The position numbers and the translations under genes were made by a program. A stretch of DNA of 64,000 bases from contig JAGTXX020000004.1 in the NCBI GenBank assembly GCA_019044685.2, positions 372,001 to 436,000 of the forward strand, written 5' to 3'. This DNA is from Nannochloris sp. 'desiccata' (lineage: Eukaryota > Chlorophyta > Trebouxiophyceae > Chlorellales > Chlorellaceae). The notes beneath the pieces were generated by a model. That model searched no databases. It was not told the DNA's origin and saw only the letters and a list, made by a program, of their open reading frames with translations. Below, piece by piece: positions 9,160 to 21,495 of this stretch (position 1 is its first letter; each line of letters starts with the position of its first letter).

Positions 9160-11005
9160 TTAAAACCCTCCAGGTGGTACTTTCAGAGCATTCATTTTCT
9201 CCAATCTCGCTTTCTGAAATTCTTTATATTCCTCAGCATATTTATCAAACTCTAATCTCTCAATAGCCTCCGCGCTCGCACCTTTTTCATTCGCCTTGGC
9301 ATAGAGGTACACGTTGCCCGGGTTGTTTGCGGTTTTCTGGTCCAAGTCTCTTGCCCTTACAGGTCTTCCAAAGGCGTGTTCTCTAATTTCATACCCCAAT
9401 CCAGCCAAGGCTTCAAGCATTTGGGTAGAAGAAATACCCGTGGCAGCATCACTCATAGTGGAAACCTCGAGTTGCAAGAAAGGGGGCCGAACAGTTGAAA
9501 AGAATTTCTTTCCTCCTTGAATAACCCATGGCTCGAAGCCTTCCGTGTCCATTTTAAAAGCGCCAACGCGGTTTTGTAAGGCTGGTAACCACTCTTCTAA
9601 GAGGTCGTCTAAACGGGCGACATTTACAATTTGTCTCTTCACCATTCTGCATGATTTGATTAGATAAAGAAAAAAAGAGGAAAAGGTAGGTTGGGCGCGT
9701 CTGAGAAATTTAGAATTTATCTCAAATGGTACATGGAAGTTTTTACAACAAGATAATGAACTTACCCTTGGTGCAGAAGTTCCGTTTCTCCTGCTTCACC
9801 GCACCGTATCGTTCCGTCCAACACATTGTGTCTAGCAGAGAACACCGTGCACTGCCCTGCTTCTTTGCCAAGCGCGACTGACAACAAGGTCACAGTTTCG
9901 GACATTCCTATGTTTGCACAGAGAGACATACTCAAAGCGAACTGATTCACACTCATAGCTTCGATAGCAATTACTTTGAAGCCTGCTGCTGCGACACCTA
10001 GGCTAAATGTTCCTAAATTAGCACCGATATCGACAAAATAGACTTCAGAACGATCAAGATTCATTTCCTGTACTGGTGGTTAATAGAGAAAAATTGAGAT
10101 AAAGTGGACAAATCTGAAGAAATCACTTATGTATAAGTATAGCGTTAGGTCTGTGAGTTAAAACGTAGTGGGCATGAAAACTCTTATTCGCCCCAAAACT
10201 AAAATTTGTTGTAAAATTCCCGTCGACTCGAGGATTTAAAAAAAAGAAACAAAAAATTTAAAAAACTTGACCTACCCTCGCAAAACTATCCAACTGCGTA
10301 ATATGCGTAAACACACTCATCTGTTCCCAACTCTTTTGATGAATCAATTGATCACTCACAATATCAGTTCCAAGTCCTTGTTTATTTTGAAATGCATATA
10401 TAGTATACGCGTCCGCGTAGGCATCAAGGGGCTGAATGCCTGGTACCTTGACTAAGAAAGGATTCTCATCAGAGTGAGCAGATACCTTAGCGTACTTATT
10501 AACAACACGAGTTTCTCTATCATTCACTCCACTTATGATTACAGCCATGTCTTGGAGTTTGCCCGTTTGGGTCCATTCGAGTTCGATGGAGCGGGGCGGA
10601 AGGGTGTGGCCGGTGAGAGTGGTTTTGCAGAAAGATTGAAGTTGGAGTTGCGATGCACGTTGGACAGAGGGAGCAGAAATTGGTATTTTGAAGGATGCGG
10701 CTTCTAGGTAAGGGTTTGGATCATTCCTCTGCACAGAAAAATGTCAAATTGATTTTTGTTGTTCGGTTAGTTGCATGTAGTTTGTAGGTTGGGGAGAGAA
10801 ATCAAGGAGGGCAACTTGTTTTATTTGAACTCGCCTGTAGCTGATAGATTGAGTATAGCCCAACGGTAACACACGCAACAGTTACGATTAAAGTTTGTAA
10901 AGTCATGTTGCTAAACCCGGATTTCTGAGATCTGCGGAGGCGGCGACCGCCCCGACCTTGTGTCCAAGTCTCCCGCCTGGAGATAATGGGCTCAAATGCT
11001 GTCAT
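9160..11005 (-). CDS. FkbM-family SAM methyltransferase, type II membrane protein
   Basis: Four exons on the minus strand: 11005-10835, 10728-10276, 10067-9766 and 9646-9160, giving 470 residues. The first intron is only in phase if a GC donor (CAG|GCGAGT) is used; the others are GT-AG. A basic N-terminus precedes one membrane segment at about 34-54, so the enzyme is probably a Golgi/ER type II protein with a luminal catalytic domain. SAM-binding motif I is VDIGANLGTFSLGVAAAGF, and KMDTEGFEPWVIQG is the later FkbM (Methyltransf_21) signature. The family O-methylates sugars and other small substrates; the substrate here is not predictable. The second exon is lineage-specific. Confidence 0.85.
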
Positions 11006-11353
11006 GATTCTATCAACAAATACAGTCTAATTTATAATTGTCTGTGGGAAGGCATAAATTATGGTGGTAGGTCCAAGTTGGCAATGAAATTGAAATGAAT
11101 TAGGGTCGATGGAGACAAATCTGGGAAACAGTTGTAAGGCGACGATATCATAAACTGAGCTTGATTGTCGTGATTTAGGAAATGTTAATTTGCACAACTG
11201 TTGCAAATTTTTATCTTAACTGCCAGACTGGCAGTGCCAGTTGCAGCTTTTGGCTCAACAAAGAATTCGAATATTTAAAAAACCTTTCCCCTTTCATTTG
11301 AAGTTCCGAGTCTTTAATCATTATACTACATCCACTGAAGATAAAGAACCACG
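11006..11353. promoter_or_regulatory. Divergent promoter region
   Basis: A 348-bp gap between the divergent FkbM gene (minus) and the SAP-motif gene (plus); it must hold both 5' regions. No specific element is recognised. Confidence 0.4.
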
Positions 11354-12086
11354 ATGCATGGGGTCCTAGCACCCAGCTCTATGCAGACCCTCGCCAGCAC
11401 CCCTTTATTGATCAAGTCAACTCATATTTCAAATCGTCGACCTCCTCAACAAAGAGCTCTCATCGTAGCGAAATCTAACCCCCCAATTCTCAAAAATGCT
11501 GTCATCGGCATCGCCTCAGCTGCAGCGCTTGCAGGCGCTGCCCTTTTCCTCGTTAGAAACAACCCCTCTGCTTCACCTTCGAGGCGTCGGGATGAAGACT
11601 ATAATAGAAGCAATAGCAAAACTAGCACTAGCACTTCAACTTTCAACGCTCTACACGACCACCATTACGAACAGCATCAACTTCAGCTGTTGGATAATAG
11701 GATTACGACCCCTAGATGGATGCAGCTAGGGTGGAGGAGATCCACCGAGACTGAGCTGGCGTTTATAGAAGCCAAAAGGGCGAGAGAAGCTGCATATGAA
11801 TTAGAATCTTGGGATAGAAGGTGGAAACTGCGTAAGAAGACACTACCTGAACTACGACAAATGGCAGCGTACGTATTACCTCTACTAAATTAATAGATGT
11901 TGTTTTTCAGATTATCTTTTGTTGACGGGAACTTTTTTCCCCTCGACTTGTTTTCTATGTTGATTTTCTTCTTAACATGCGTGCAGGAAAATGAAGATTA
12001 GCGGTAGGACAAAGATGCGTAAACCGGAGCTTGTTGCCGTGCTAGAAGAGAGGCTAGGATTGGGTGTAGATAGAAATAGATTATGA
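11354..12086 (+). CDS. Chloroplast-targeted protein with membrane segment and SAP/Rho-N-like motif
   Basis: Two exons, 11354-11868 and 11987-12086 (donor GTACGT, acceptor GTGCAG, phase 2), 204 residues. The first 45 residues are Ser/Thr/Arg-rich with almost no acidic residues, like a plastid transit peptide. One hydrophobic segment follows (47-67). The middle is low complexity. The two exons together create TLPELRQMAAKMKISGRTKM followed by RKPELVAVLEERLGL, a SAP or Rho N-terminal-like helix-extended-helix known in several plastid nucleoid and RNA-binding proteins. Suggested role: a membrane-anchored nucleic-acid binding protein of the plastid. The motif is split by the intron, which supports the gene model. 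Confidence 0.7.
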
Positions 12087-12400
12087 GTTTTAGTGAAGAG
12101 AAAAATGGAACAGAACTTTTTTTGAGACGACAAAATTTAGAAATTTTCTCTGGCTTTTTCCTTTTTACGTCTTGTGTGATTCGATAGAACAATTTGATAT
12201 TTACTACAACCTTATACTCTGAACTCAATACTGGTATGTAATACGGTTTAATGAACAGAAAAAGTAACTCTTCTTTAGTTAAAGACTTGACCGGCGGTTG
12301 CAATTGCCGCGCCCTCCCAGTTTTTAGGGGAATAGAAGAGCTTCCCCCCCTTGGTTTCGAGCCACATTTTAAAAGCATCACAACTTGTTATTTTAGGAGC

Positions 12401-13993
12401 ATGGATCCAAGGGTGTTCTTCCCACTGGGGCCTCCACCTTTTGCTCCTCCACCACCTGATCATGCTCTTGAAATTAGAATATTAAAACTTGCAGAGTTTG
12501 CAGCTCGGAATGGTAACCGCCTTTAAAAATTCACAATAAATATGCGGATACCATGACGCAAATTTCCAGTCCCAAATGACCTAGCTTGCTTTTAAAATAT
12601 TAACCGGTTTATATTGCAATCTACAGGCCCAGCGTTTGTAGAAGAAGTACGTGCGAAGCAATGCCGCAACCCAGAATACGCATTTCTACACGGCGGTGAA
12701 GGTGCCGCATACTTTTTCTGGGTCCTCCACTGTAATCTTCTTGGCCAACATCCTCACCAACCCGCAGCATTGCAGCCGCCACCGTCAGTCGGCCAAGCCA
12801 CTGTAGCCCTTCCTCCCCAAGTCCGCTCAGGCTGGTCTCAAGTCCTCTCTTTGCTCAACGGTTCCAAAGAATCTATCACTACTAGTCAAGCATGGTTTAT
12901 GGCCTGTGCTCCATATGCAGCAGGCATGGCTGAGATGCTACTAGCTTCTGCCAGCACTGCTGCCGCCGCCGGAAACTACACTGCGGCTCTTCACATGCTT
13001 TGGCTCGTTAATGACATCCTTTTCAAAGCGAAAAGCACGCGACCCCATGCACAAAATACTATCACAGCGCATAGTGGTGACGTAGACCCTATAGCAGCAG
13101 CGCTTAAGCCCTATCTAGGCCATTTATTAAGACGAGTTTATCTTGCTGCGGGCGGTGATGTAGAAAAACAACAAGCAGTCGCTAAAGTAGCGCATATTTG
13201 GTCTGAAAGGGAGGTTTATCCTTCCCAAATGGTAGAGGTGATGGTCATGGAGATGATGGGGCTAGCAGCTGCTGCAGGGCAACAACAACCACCTCCACAA
13301 TTTCCACCACCACCGCCAATTGACCATCATTGTGTGATGCAGCAGCAACAGCATCCAAGGCCACCCTTCCCTTCTGGACCTGGAATGATGCCTCACACCA
13401 TGCATACCCAGCCGTTGCCACCACCAGGAGCACCACCACACCTAGCTTACAGAGGAGAACAACAGCCAAAGCGCCCACCACCGCCACCAAGTGAACCCGA
13501 AGAGCAACCCTTCGATCCGTTTTCGTTCCCTCCAGGCCTCATTCCTCATCTTGTAGAAGAGAATCTTCAGTCACAAATACCATACTCCCCCTTAAATCCT
13601 GAAAATATTAGTGCCAGCGAGGTACCGTTGCCACCTACCCTCGACCCTTACTTGAAAGCCAGGTTGGATAAATTTTATGCACAGCTTGATGGATATCGAG
13701 CTGGCGTTGATTTTAGTGAGATAGAAGGAGGAGGGGAGCCACCGATACAGCGAGGAAATAATAATAGTGTTGATAATATCAAGACACACGGCGTGCCAAC
13801 TACCACCCACCGTGGCGGTGGTGTGGATGATGGCAGTGGTGGCTTTAGGGCTACAGATGGTGGTCGTGGTTTAGGGTATGGCGATGTCGCATCTGAAGGA
13901 GTGAACGATGATGTGTTTAGTAGTTATAGGGCAATGCGAAGTCAAGGATATCATAGCGGGATCACGACACGCTCGGTAAAGACGAGGAAATAG
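12401..13993 (+). CDS. SURP + CID domain splicing-associated protein (CHERP-like)
   Basis: Exons 12401-12512 and 12627-13993 (phase 1), 492 residues. A Pro-rich start leads into a SURP (SWAP) domain built across the junction: ILKLAEFAARNGPAFVEEV, then NPEYAFLHGGEGAAYFFW. About residues 75-240 match a CTD-interaction domain (CID): WSQVLSLLNGSKESI, then YTAALHMLWLVNDILFK. The rest is Pro/Gln/His-rich and ends with a Gly/Asp-rich segment. This order is that of CHERP, a U2 snRNP-associated nuclear protein linking RNA polymerase II and splicing. Animal CHERP ends in a G-patch; none is visible here, so the alga may have lost it or it lies in an unseen exon. Confidence 0.8.
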
Positions 13994-14212
13994 GATATCA
14001 GGAGGAGTCCATTGGCTACTTTTAAACGTTGTTGGTTTGAAGGTTTTAGTTTTTAAAAGGTATTTTTATTTTATTGTGTCTCAGAGAGAGTTTAGATTAC
14101 ATCTGTTTTATTTAAATACAACGTGATTTCAAACATAGGCAACTATGAAACTTTTGATGGCTATTAAGTTTTTCTCCTTGCTCTTCACTTTCAACTACTA
14201 GTTTGCACCTCA

Positions 14213-16338
14213 TTACTGCTGCATTGGGGTTCCTATATCATCGTGATATCTATCAACCCCAGCATCTATTGCCTCAACTAATGGCCGTACCATCTGTGTC
14301 ACGTGCACCTGCTGTGCTGTGCCACTTCCAGAAGCACTTGCCAAATGTGCAGTCAAACTTTTCCTCTGATCCTCTAAAACTTTGACTAATCGACTTGCCT
14401 TCTGTTTTCTAGCGTTGGAGGTCATGGGGTAACAGCCCCATAGGTGACGTAATATTTCATTGGTTTTTAAGGCCTCCATTCGGAAAAATTCAACCATTAC
14501 AGAGCCAAGAGCGTCTTTTGGGTGTTTGCCCATCGCTACGGCAGCCATTGGTCCAAATTGTCTTATTAAATCTGCATCTTCTTCCCTTCCTACTTCAAAT
14601 AAAGCGGAACGAGCGAGTTCTGATGGGCAAGGAGGGTTCTGTAACGCTGCAGAGTCGATTGATGTGAAGGAAAATACATTTTCTCTCTTTTTTAATTTCT
14701 TTTTTGCTGCTGTCGCAGCGGTGGTGGTTTTCGATAAATAATCTCCACAACCTGCTGCGGTTCCAAAGTACGCACGTGGGTCTTTAATATCCAACGGCAC
14801 CATTTCAGCTTTATTCTCTAGAGTTAAATCTTCTAAAGCTGATGCAGCACGAGCTTGCCACTCCTCTAATATTTCTTTTGAAACCTCTTCACCCCCGTCA
14901 GCAGCGCCACCAGCTTCGGCGCCATCTGCCTTTACACTCCTTCCTGCGTGTCCTTGTACAGCTGCAGCCACCTTTGCAGCGATTGTTGCTGTATCGCCCC
15001 CAATACTGTCATCATCGTCTGGTAACCCGTCTAATGCACCACCAAGAACTTGTGCTGAATGTCTATTGAGGTCATGAGCGAGGGATTCTAGCAAAGAGCC
15101 TCGACCCCCACTGCTATCGCCTCTTCTTGTCTTATATAATTTACCAGCATTGACACCACTACCACTTTCAGGAGCAGTGATGCTCATTCTAGATGGGAAT
15201 TGCTCTCCATTGTTCACTGCAGATTGACCTATACCAAACTCTCCACTGCCGAATCTATCCCCAAATTCCGCTACTAGGTTCACAGTTGGATCCACATTTT
15301 TGATTTTTAATTTTGATGCCGCAGCTTCTTGTTCTACGAGTTGTCTTTTAAACGGAGCAAACAGCTCATCTCCTTCGTCCAGCTCGTCGTCGTTCACATC
15401 GATACGTCCTGCAGAAGCGAGTCGTTTCCTTCTTGCTGCCTTTTTGTATTCTAATTTAAAATATTTTTGCCAAAATTCGGTTTCAGGCAAAGCGTGAGGG
15501 ACATGTGCCAGATAAGCTCTGTGTACTTCTGGTCGTTCTAAAAAGATTCTTTGGATATCTTGCGGGGTCAAATGGATGTTGACACGCTCGGTTTGACCGT
15601 CGTGGAGTTGCTCGACTTCGTGCATAACGGAAGAAAGTCCAGAACGCTGACGGGGTACTCCATTACCTCCACCACCACCACCACCACTGCCGCCAAAACC
15701 ACTACCTAGGAGTTTTGTTAATTCCGCTTGTCTTGTTCTCCAAAAATCAGATTCAGTTAAGATACCACATATAACTAGTTGTCCATACAAGGCTTCTAAA
15801 TCTTTATCTGCTGTGAAGAGCTGCTTCTTCTGTGCGTCAGTAGGTATCCCGGCACCTGGTTGTGATTGAGACGTCGACGCAGTGCCGCCACCAGGTTGTC
15901 CTTGCTTTAATTGTTTCATAAATTCTAGGACTTCATCTTTATCAGCTTCTGATGCAAATGCAAGGCCTAGAGGTTCGGTGGAGCTTAAGATGCGGAGGAA
16001 TGGTTTCCCTGGTGCTTGTTGTTGTTCTGCAATCAGAGGAGACGGATGTGAGAACCGGCAGCAGGCGGGAAAAACATGGAAGATGAATTATTTATGCAAA
16101 GTACTCATGTAAAAGCTCTAGATGGATAGCTTTAGTAAAGTAACTGCAGTATCCATCCGAGAAGCTTACTTGTTATGGATGCAATCTCAATAATGACTGC
16201 TTTCGCTGCATTATTATCATTAGGCTTCCATTTCACTTTAGAGTTTGTGATCTGGAGAGTGCCATCAATACCATCGCTGCCCTTGACAAGCTTTTGGGCA
16301 GCTTTAGAAAGCAGTAAAGGGTCACTAGATTCAGCCAT
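14213..16338 (-). CDS. TFB1: TFIIH core subunit p62 / TFB1
   Basis: Exons 16338-16170 and 16026-14213 (donor GTAAGC, acceptor TTGCAG, phase 1) give 660 residues. Exon 1 and the start of exon 2 form the N-terminal PH domain: DGTLQITNSKVKWKPNDNN across the junction to KPFLRILSSTEPLGLAF. Two BSD domains follow: LEALYGQLVICGILTESDFW with RTRQAEL, then a second with WQKYFKLEYKKAARRK. The C-terminal part includes the conserved SVMVEFFRMEALKTNEILRH region. TFB1/p62 is a structural subunit of TFIIH needed for promoter opening and nucleotide excision repair; its PH domain binds TFIIE and XPC. Length is close to plant homologues. Low-complexity Gly/Ser insertions separate the domains. Confidence 0.9.
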
Positions 16339-16576
16339 TTGGCAAAATTCGTATCCTATTGTCGTTTAGTGAAGGATGAATGTTGATTTGACAATCATGA
16401 TTCTAATAGTTCATAGTTTACGATCTATTGTAGGGTTCCTAAGTAAACTACAGTATAGAATGCATTTATTCAAAATTAAATTAGCATATAGTTTTGACCC
16501 TCTCGATGGCAATTGCTCGATACAAATAGCTCTTTTAGGCCTCTTGCATTTGCAATTGTCGTTGCTAGCGCACTCA

Positions 16577-18472
16577 TCAGGCCCCACCTACTCTCTCCTT
16601 GAGCTTCCGACATTCCTCGATAGCTCGCTGCATAACCACCCTTTGTCCCTCCATATACACCCTGCAAAATTCTAACGACGCTTTCCAGTCTGCATCAAAC
16701 CCGTTTTCATTCTTTGAACCCGTACTCGTGTCCCAATTTTCAAAAAGACAGTTTTTGTCACTACTGACAGCATTTATAGCGCCATTACTCCCTTCCTCCT
16801 GCTCATTATATTCCTTGTTAAACCTGGCTAGCCCTTCTTCTACTGGCACCAACAGCCCTTGGAGAGCAACTGCCAAGGTATCCAATGCCTGACGCTCGCA
16901 TGCCTCACCCAACGACAAGGCAACTAATGGATTCTTCCTTCCTTCGATCACCTCTTTCACTTCATCCTCTGTTGCAACGAATATTCTTAAACAGGCTAAT
17001 AATTTCGGTGCAAATGGACCATCTCGTAAGGAATGCTCCATTTCTATATCAAATTTCTTCATTGCGTCTTTTTTATTTTTGCTCAGTTCCCCTCCGTCCA
17101 ATTGCAGTGGGACAAGATCATGGGGGTTATTCTCTATTGCAAATCCATAATATGAGATTAATTTCATATTTGGCACGGGGCCATAACTAATAAACGCCTG
17201 CTCCCCTTCCGTACACGGCCGAAATGCCGGGTAATCTAAAGTATTTGACCTGGGGTTGATTCTCCCGTACCGTACGACATGCGGCCATGGGGAATGATTT
17301 ACGTGACATGCAAATGGAACCATGACAGTCTTACTTTTGGGGTTTGGGGGAAATTCTATTTCAAATGCATAGCTATAAAACAACTCTGCCGACCAGACAT
17401 ACTGTTCATAAGCAAACCATTCCGGCTGTAGATATTGAGGATACGCTTGGAGCAGAATGTCTAGGATAGGCCGAGTAGCTTCGTATTGTTTGCGCAAGTG
17501 AGCTTGGCCACGGAGAATTTCTAAATGTGCTGCCGTGCCTTCTAGCGAAGCGACCACGTGGGGTGGAAAAGAGAGTCCAGTGAAGTAGGCCTCTGGGAGA
17601 GAGCGCCAAAAAGGAGCCCAACGACTTTCTGGGTCGAAACGATCACAGAGAGTAAAGATAATGAGCAGATTATCAATAGACAGGTCGGGTATATTAGAAA
17701 GCATGCGTCCTAGATCTGTATTTAGCACTGTTTCATCGTAAATGAGAGCCTCTTTAGGGATCGATAGAATATTTTCTCCGGGGAGTATGGTCTGTGTAGC
17801 TGCACAGCCACGTAGATCGCCAAAACTGGCTATTTTAATTTTGGATTGAATGTTTTGTTCGTCTGCCCAGGTTTGAAAGGCTCCAGAAGGGGTTTCGGAG
17901 CCAGGGAAGGTTGGGTGTTGCTGTGCCGGCAGCGGAGGAGAAAGGTTAGTTTCCTTATCACGAGTTTGGTTTGTAGCTTGTTCATTAGATCTATTGGTAG
18001 AACTAAATAGAGACCATAACTGTTCACAGTGTTCAGATAGTTTCTGTTTCAATGCATCACTGGAAGGGGTTTCTTTGTCTTCGCTTTTTCTGTTGTCATC
18101 GACACTGGGAAGCATCTTTTGTAGTAAGAGGGAGACAGCCGCAGCTTCGTTTCTGTGATTAAGTGGGTGGCACAGGTCCTCAGCTAATTGGAGAAAGTAG
18201 ATTTCATCCTATACAATACATAACATTGATTAGCTTTATCTTATGTTCTTTGAGCGGAATTAAGTAACGAAAATGCAGTTGCCGCCGAAGAGGCGGTGGG
18301 ATCGAGGGGTTACCTTGCTAAGGCAATGCACTCTCGCTGCAAGCAGCAATTGATCGGCTTGCTCTATCGTAGCTTCTAATGAGAAATTAACTCCTTGATT
18401 GGGGGCTACTTTTAGAGTTTTAGCGAGTGCAAGTTTTTGGCCATCGCCAAGGAAATCAAAATCGATATGCAT
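16577..18472 (-). CDS. SET-domain protein lysine methyltransferase (SETD3/Rubisco-LSMT-like)
   Basis: Exons 18472-18314 and 18208-16577 (donor GTAACC, acceptor TATAG, phase 0), 596 residues. A divergent N-terminus is followed by the split SET domain: GCAATQTILPGENILSIPKE at its start, the iSET helical insert (DRFDPESRWAPFWRSLP), then VMVPFACHVNHS and EQAFISYGPVPNMKLISYYG, the NHS and GxxxN/YG SAM-site motifs. The remaining C-terminus corresponds to the Rubisco-LSMT substrate-binding helical domain. No transit peptide is obvious, so it is probably cytosolic or nuclear. Substrates in this family include ribosomal proteins, Rubisco large subunit, aldolases and actin His; this one is unknown. Confidence 0.85.
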
Positions 18473-18762
18473 CTAGTCAGTAATATATTGATCCTCGTAT
18501 GAAATGTACGCTCAATAGTTGATAACTAGCATCTGATGAAATATTGTGTGCTTTAATTTAACAGAATTTGTCAGCGGTGTGAGCTTACGGTTTTTTTGTC
18601 CAAAATTTTGTTTAAACGAAAAGTTTGTCCGGCAAAGTTTGCATAAATTAAATCCCCAATTCAAATTCCTCTGAATATTTAACAAATACTTTCAATCTTA
18701 GGCAGCGAATTAATTAGTTTTGAGGGTCAATTTTTAATAAGCGATCAAGCCAGTTTAAAAAG

Positions 18763-20043
18763 ATGGCTCCTTTGCAGGATGCTCTAGCCAATTTGAGCCC
18801 TGGTTCCAAGGGATTAGCATTTACCATGGTTACAACGTACCTTCTGCAGTTCATGTTTCCATCGATTAAATCATATTTAGGATTGAATGCTGGTAAAACG
18901 ATCCTCATGCCTTGGAATATAGTTACTAGTGGCCTGCTGCAAGATTCTCTGATAGGGGTACGTTTTGTATACTCTTCAAGGGCTTCTCTTGACATGCCTT
19001 ATTCTTTTTCAGTTTAATAATGCTGCCTCGATCAACCTCTCTAACTTAGTATCTTATTTATTTTCCCCGCAGCTCGTCGCATATGTAGTGCCCGTTCTTT
19101 TCTTCTCCCGCTCAGTAGAAGCCGTGCAGGGCCAACCTGGATTCCTTAAATCTATTTTACTATCCATTGCTGCAGCTGGTGGCCTTACTTTCTTCCTTGT
19201 GACTTTTATATATTATGTTCAAGCCGTCACGATGGCTGGCACCCCTGCTGGCGACAGTGCAGGCGATATTCTTTATGACCCCATTTGCGGGTTTCAAGGT
19301 GGTTTAGGAGCTCTCCTTGTAGGTGTCAAACAAGCCATACCTGATAAAGACATCACCATGCTGTCTTTCTTCCAATTTAAAACAAAAGATCTCCCTGGCC
19401 TTTACCTGGTTGTAGTCTCAATCTTGGGGATTGTTACTGGTTCAATGCTTAAATTAGTACCATTTGCCTTATTCGGAAGCTATACAGCATGGTTTTATTT
19501 ACGATTCTTTGCTTATAGGGCTGACAGTTTCCTGAGGGGCGATCCCTCACCAGAATTTAGTTTTGCTTCTTTCTTCCCGGCAGCAGCTCAACCGACAGCT
19601 GACAAGATAGCCAAGGTGTGCCTTGGTATAACCACGATTGATGCAATGATGGAAGCAGATGCACAGAATGTGAAGCAAAGTAGTGCGTTATTATTGGGCA
19701 GAGCGTCCCCTAGTAAAGATTCTTTTGAAGCAAACAGAAGAAGGTGAGTAGAAAGGAGGTTTTTATTTTTATTTTTCTGGCCCTCTCGAAGACCAACAGG
19801 TTTTGTATCTACGTATCCGATCATCTTAATTAAGGCACTCATCATATTTTGCAATGTATCTTACTGGTATTTCTACATCTCTGTTACAGGGAACGTGGTG
19901 CTAGAGCTTTAGAAGAGCGATTGGGGATGAAGGGGGCTGTTGACAGAGCAGCGTCCGCACCGCAAGGCCTGGCGACAGTTCTTGATGCTCAAGAAACCGG
20001 TACAGTTGCTGAAAGTACCCAAGATACCGAGGCATTAACTTAA
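18763..20043 (+). CDS. TMEM115-like rhomboid-fold Golgi membrane protein (DUF1751)
   Basis: Exons 18763-18957, 19013-19743 and 19890-20043 (phases 0 and 2), 359 residues; the first intron is only 55 nt. The protein has five to six membrane segments, with the sequence NLVSYLFSPQLVAYVVPVLF matching the conserved TMEM115 segment that follows helix 1, and CGFQGGLGALLVGVKQ typical of rhomboid-fold proteins. The catalytic Ser/His pair of rhomboid proteases is not seen. TMEM115 homologues are Golgi proteins involved in retrograde Golgi-to-ER traffic and glycosylation. The charged C-terminal tail would be cytosolic. Confidence 0.8.
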
Positions 20044-20246
20044 TAATATACCTGAAACTCCTGTTCTGTAATTGGTGAACTGTGACTATGTGACTAACAA
20101 TCTTTTAAAATGCTACTGTAAAATAAATGCATAAAGGAGCGCTGTGGTTTTGGTTGGGAACCCATTTATGAAATCGGAAAATAACAAACCACGCCACTCT
20201 TTCGGTCTTAAAAAGTATAGTTTATATACTGCTCAATTAAGGTAAC

Positions 20247-21258
20247 ATGGTTGAAGGAGCAGCTCTTCCCTGGGGTTTACCCACCAGCAATGTTAACGTT
20301 GATCCAACCCTCATTAAAAATGTGCCTGAAAGTATGAAACTCGACATTGGGACCGCCAGAATCGAAGTGAAATGGATTTTAACTCCTGATGATGAGAATG
20401 ATGACGGCTCCTATGTCACCAAGGTAAGCTCAACTTCAGATCATCTTTCAAATAATTTAAACTTGCTCTAGCTGGCTATTTTATCTCCCAAAAGTATTTT
20501 GCCTATTATTACTCCCCTTATTATCCCAATGCACGTTGTAATTTGTTAACAGTGGTGGCCAGCTACAATTTCTCATTTATCAGAGGATGGCAAAACCGAT
20601 GGAGAAGGTCGCTTGGCTTTCATTCTCCGCTATGACCCTGACGCCGGGTTTGGCTACGAGGAACCAACAGAACACACTGTAACCTTCTTAAACGAACATG
20701 AACTATTCGACTTCGGCGAGGTTGACTTGTTACAGTGGAGGCACGCTGGTACTGACTGGGAGGGTGTTCCAAGTTGGGAGGATGCCAATCCTGAAATCGC
20801 AGATGACGGAGCGGCTATTATCAGTATGAAGACAGTCCTTGAAAAGGGAGAGAGGATTAATAAGTACGTATTTTATCGATACAAGCAGTAGATATTGGGT
20901 TGTTTTTAGAGATTTATGGGTTTAAAGAGGGGGAAAAGTGGAGAGAAAATATTTTTAAAAATATAATTTCCTCCCCGCCCTTGCCATTTGATTAATGAAC
21001 TAATTTGTTTTATCCCTTCTTTTCAGGTTGACAGGGACTACATTGAGGGAGGATCTAGCCAATAGCATGCAAGATATGCCCATGGAAGCACAGCGTATCT
21101 TTGCTGATCGTGTTACGACAGGACTCGGTGTCTTTGGCGAAGAGTTGAATAATATGTTGGCAAGGAACGACGGAAAAGTGATCGAGATGGAGGATGTGCA
21201 GAAGATGTTGGGGAAGTTTAAAGAAAGGACAGAAGGAAATGGAGTTCATATGGATTGA
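20247..21258 (+). CDS. Conserved-looking acidic protein of unknown function, Tudor-like start
   Basis: Exons 20247-20423, 20553-20863 and 21027-21258 (phases 0 and 2), 239 residues. The first two exons together read VKWILTPDD...WWPATISHL...GRLAFILRYD, the pattern of a Tudor/Agenet-type beta barrel where a signal-binding cage precedes a WxPA strand. The second half is helical and acidic. I do not recognise a named family. All three splice sites are good consensus and the frames join cleanly. It may be a chromatin or RNA-associated protein by analogy with Tudor folds, but that is weak inference. Confidence 0.65.
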
Positions 21259-21495
21259 TGAGATCCATATATGATGCAGGTTCATTCGCCTTTGGGGTTA
21301 GAGGCGGAGGACTCTCTTTAGAAATTTATTTATTCGGTGGTTTTGATATACTACTCTGTAATAATCTAGAACCTAACTATAATAATTTTCTCTGTAATGA
21401 TGGACTTTTCTAAAGTCTGATCCGTCGCTTAGAGCAATTGTTGATGAAAGATCAGAACAAGCTCTTGATCGATCATTTTAAGTTCGCAATTGTAG

